Positions 5,635 through 7,363 of a stretch of 7,363 bases of DNA are shown one piece after another. Where the stretch lies: the NCBI GenBank assembly GCA_965365655.1, contig CBDUCN010000273.1, forward strand, positions 1-7,363, read 5' to 3'. The translations under genes and the position numbers were made by a program. This DNA is from JBFHNV01 sp965365655 (lineage in GTDB: Bacteria; Pseudomonadota; Gammaproteobacteria; HK1). The notes beneath the pieces are model-generated. The model did no database searches. It was not told the DNA's origin and saw only the letters and a program-made list of their open reading frames with translations. Positions within the stretch are counted from its first letter, which is position 1. Each line of letters starts with the position of its first letter.

Positions 5635-7017
5635 TCAGACGATCTTCCCCGGGTTCATGATCCCTTTCGGATCCAGCGCCTGCTTGATCGAGCGCATCAC
5701 CGACACGGCCTCGCCGTGCTCGTGCTTCAGGAAGCCCATCTTGCCGTAGCCGATGCCGTGCTCCCCGGTGCAGGTGCCGCCCATGTCGATCGCGCGGATC
5801 ACCATGCGGTCGTTGACCTCGGCGGCCTTCTCCATCTCCTCCGGGCGATCCGGGTCGACCAGGAACACCAGGTGGAAGTTGCCGTCGCCGACGTGCCCGA
5901 CCAGCGGCACGATGAGCCCAGAGGCCTCGATGTCGCGGCGCGTCTCGAGGATGCACTCGGCGAGCCGCGAGATGGGCACGCACACGTCGGTGGCCCAGCC
6001 CTTGCTGCCCGGGCGCAGCGCGAGCGCCGCGTAGTACGCGTCGTGGCGGGCCTGCCACAGCTTGCTGCGGTCCTCCTGGCGGGTCGCCCACTGGAAGTCG
6101 CCGCCGCCGAACTCCGCGGCCAGCCCACCCACGGTCTCCGCCTGCTCGCGCACCCCGCTCTCGGAGCCGTGGAACTCGAAGAACAGCGTCGGCTTCACCG
6201 GGTAGTCGAGCTTCGAATAGCGATTCACCGCGTCCATCTGCACCGCGTCCAGCAGCTCGATGCGCGCGACCGGGATGCCGGACTGGATGGTGAGCATCAC
6301 GGTCTCCACGGCGCCTTCCATCGTGTCGAACGCACATACCGCCGAGGAGATCGCCTCCGGCACGCCGTAGAGACGAAGCTGCACCTCGGTGATCACGCCG
6401 AGCGTGCCCTCGGAGCCGACGAACAGCCGGGTCAGGTCGTAGCCGGCGGCGGACTTGCGGGCGCGCCCGCCGGTGCGGATCACACGCCCGTCGGCGAGCA
6501 CCACGGTCAGGCCCAGCACGTTCTCGCGCATCGTGCCGTAGCGCACCGCGTTCGTGCCCGATGCGCGGGTCGCCGTCATGCCACCCAGCGACGCGTCGGC
6601 GCCGGGGTCGATCGGGAAGAACAGCCCGGTGTCGCGCAGGTGCTCGTTCAGCGTCTTGCGCGTCACGCCCGCCTGCACCCGGCAGTCCAGGTCGCCCTGG
6701 TTCACCTCCAGGATCGCGTCCATCTGCGACACGTCGATGCACACGCCGCCGGACAGCGCCGCGACGTGGCCCTCGAGCGAGGTGCCGGTGCCGAACGGAA
6801 TCACCGGCGTGCCGGACTCGGCGCACAGGCGCACGATCGCGACCACCTCGTCGGTGCTGCGCGCGAACGCGACGGCGTCGGGGGCCTTCGCCGCGTGGAA
6901 CGACTCGTCCCGGCCGTGCTGCTCGCGCACCGCGGCCGAGGTGGACAGGCGGTCGCCGAGCAGCGCCTTCAGGGCGTCGAGGGGCGCCGGTGCGGTGCGG
7001 GGGGCGGGCTGGGACAT
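5635..7017 (-). CDS. FAD-linked D-2-hydroxyacid dehydrogenase (D-lactate dehydrogenase/GlcD type)
   Basis: This 460-residue flavoprotein belongs to the vanillyl-alcohol oxidase superfamily, in the D-lactate dehydrogenase (LDHD, DLD)/glycolate oxidase GlcD group. The FAD-binding half shows PFGTGTSLEGH (74-84), DPGADASLGGMTAT (137-150), RENVLGL (164-170) and GYDLTRLFVGSEGTLG (192-207). The C-terminal half has the metal-site motif HVGDGNFH (375-382) and CTGEHGIG (416-423, with E419), and ends in NPGKIV. These enzymes oxidise D-2-hydroxyacids and pass electrons to cytochrome c or a quinone. The exact substrate cannot be read from sequence. No signal peptide is seen. The start at 7017 has GAGGT at 7024-7028, six bases upstream. 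It lies 104 bp downstream of the creatinase gene on the same strand and may be co-transcribed with it. It need not act in creatine breakdown, where sarcosine oxidase would be expected next. Confidence 0.9.
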   Translation of the reverse strand: MSQPAPRTAPAPLDALKALLGDRLSTSAAVREQHGRDESFHAAKAPDAVAFARSTDEVVAIVRLCAESGTPVIPFGTGTSLEGHVAALSGGVCIDVSQMDAILEVNQGDLDCRVQAGVTRKTLNEHLRDTGLFFPIDPGADASLGGMTATRASGTNAVRYGTMRENVLGLTVVLADGRVIRTGGRARKSAAGYDLTRLFVGSEGTLGVITEVQLRLYGVPEAISSAVCAFDTMEGAVETVMLTIQSGIPVARIELLDAVQMDAVNRYSKLDYPVKPTLFFEFHGSESGVREQAETVGGLAAEFGGGDFQWATRQEDRSKLWQARHDAYYAALALRPGSKGWATDVCVPISRLAECILETRRDIEASGLIVPLVGHVGDGNFHLVFLVDPDRPEEMEKAAEVNDRMVIRAIDMGGTCTGEHGIGYGKMGFLKHEHGEAVSVMRSIKQALDPKGIMNPGKIV

Positions 7018-7086
7018 CGGCGGACCTCGCGATGAGTGTCGCCCGATTGTAGCGCCGCTGCCGGGCGCCGCTGCGGGCGCGCCGGT

Positions 7087-7103
7087 CCGGGACCGGGTCC
7101 CGG
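7087..7103. repeat. 7-bp hairpin between the creatinase and oxidase genes
   Basis: CCGGGAC at 7087-7093 pairs with GTCCCGG at 7097-7103 around a CGG loop. It lies 18 bases beyond the creatinase stop in the 104-bp gap (7018-7121). No T-run follows on the minus strand, so it might pause or attenuate transcription rather than end it, or be chance in such GC-rich DNA. Confidence 0.35.
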
Positions 7104-7121
7104 CCCGCAGTCGACCCGGCG

Positions 7122-7363
7122 CTACCGGATCACGTTGTGCTCCGGGCCGAACGGGAACCCGGTCACGTTCTCGGCGCCGCCGTCGCCGACGATCAGGATG
7201 TCGTGCTCGCGGTAGCCGCCCGCGCCCGGCTGCCCCTCCGGGATCGTGATCATCGGCTCCATCGAGACGACCATCCCGGGCTCGATCACCGTGTCCACGT
7301 CCTCGCGAAGCTCCAGCGCCGCCTCGCGGCCGTAGTAGTGGCACAGGGTGCCGAAGGAGTGGC
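7122..7363 (-). CDS. Creatinase (creatine amidinohydrolase), C-terminal 79 residues
   Basis: Only the C-terminus is in the window; the gene runs off the right edge. The 79 visible residues start at HSFGTLCHYYGRE and contain LELREDVDTVIEPGMVVSM (19 residues), EPMITIPEG, GAGGYREHDILIV and the closing FGPEHNVIR. They match the end of creatinase (EC 3.5.3.3) almost residue for residue as I remember the Pseudomonas putida enzyme. Counting back from the C-terminus, the glutamate of SMEPM and the histidine of YREHD fall at Glu358 and His376 of that enzyme, both active-site residues. Creatinase splits creatine into sarcosine and urea without a metal, in the cytoplasm. The stop is TAG at 7124-7122. 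The FAD oxidase gene follows on the same strand. Another creatinase-like M24 protein is possible but less likely given the match. Confidence 0.88.
   Translation of the reverse strand, partial: HSFGTLCHYYGREAALELREDVDTVIEPGMVVSMEPMITIPEGQPGAGGYREHDILIVGDGGAENVTGFPFGPEHNVIR

Noticed and set aside
4537..7035. 832-codon open frame on the plus strand
   Set aside because: It runs out of frame through the AraC-type regulator, then antisense to the FAD dehydrogenase; low-complexity composition and no domain.
7087..7103. Rho-independent terminator of the creatinase gene
   Set aside because: The stem is short and no T-run follows, so it is kept only as a low-confidence hairpin.
7018..7344. 109-codon N-terminal extension of the FAD dehydrogenase
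   Set aside because: It would overlap the creatinase coding sequence in another frame, and a good ribosome site precedes the ATG at 7017.
1..7363. tRNA, rRNA, CRISPR array, transposase or defence system
   Set aside because: No cloverleaf, regularly spaced repeat array, recombinase motif or known defence-protein signature was seen on either strand.

Overview
This is a 7.36-kb stretch of very GC-rich bacterial DNA with dense genes and short gaps. The gene families and the ectoine and creatine catabolism genes suggest a Pseudomonadota genome (gamma- or beta-proteobacterium), possibly one that meets compatible solutes. That placement is inference; nothing in the window fixes the genus. Seven protein genes are supported: five complete, and one cut at each edge. 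No RNA gene, CRISPR array or transposase was found.

Left part (1-2205): the 3'-truncated end of a small Sel1-repeat protein gene on the minus strand faces away from a Ycf46-type AAA+ ATPase gene (733-2205, plus). A 388-bp GC-rich gap with palindromes lies between them.

Middle part (2265-4199): a 141-bp inverted-repeat element ends 20 bp before a full-length ectoine hydrolase gene (doeA/eutD type, plus, 2426-3610). A single-domain rhodanese gene (minus, 3617-4015) converges on it with only 6 bp between the stop codons. A second inverted-repeat element with a nested hairpin (4052-4199) sits upstream of the rhodanese gene, in the divergent gap before the next regulator.

Right part (4373-7363): a GlxA-type AraC regulator (amidotransferase-like domain plus AraC helix-turn-helix, plus strand) converges on an FAD-linked D-2-hydroxyacid dehydrogenase gene (minus, 5635-7017). 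A strong hairpin and degenerate repeats fill the 257-bp gap between them. Upstream of the oxidase on the same strand is the C-terminal end of a creatinase gene, cut by the window edge.

Taken together, 2426-7363 reads as a catabolic neighbourhood for small nitrogenous solutes. It has two pita-bread-fold C-N hydrolases (ectoine hydrolase and creatinase), a flavoprotein dehydrogenase, and a regulator of the class that controls betaine, carnitine, sarcosine and creatine use in Pseudomonas. Linking these genes into one pathway is inference. The usual partner of doeA (deacetylase doeB) and the sarcosine oxidation genes are not in the window. I see no sign of a defence system or other wholly new system; the least explained features are the two inverted-repeat elements.
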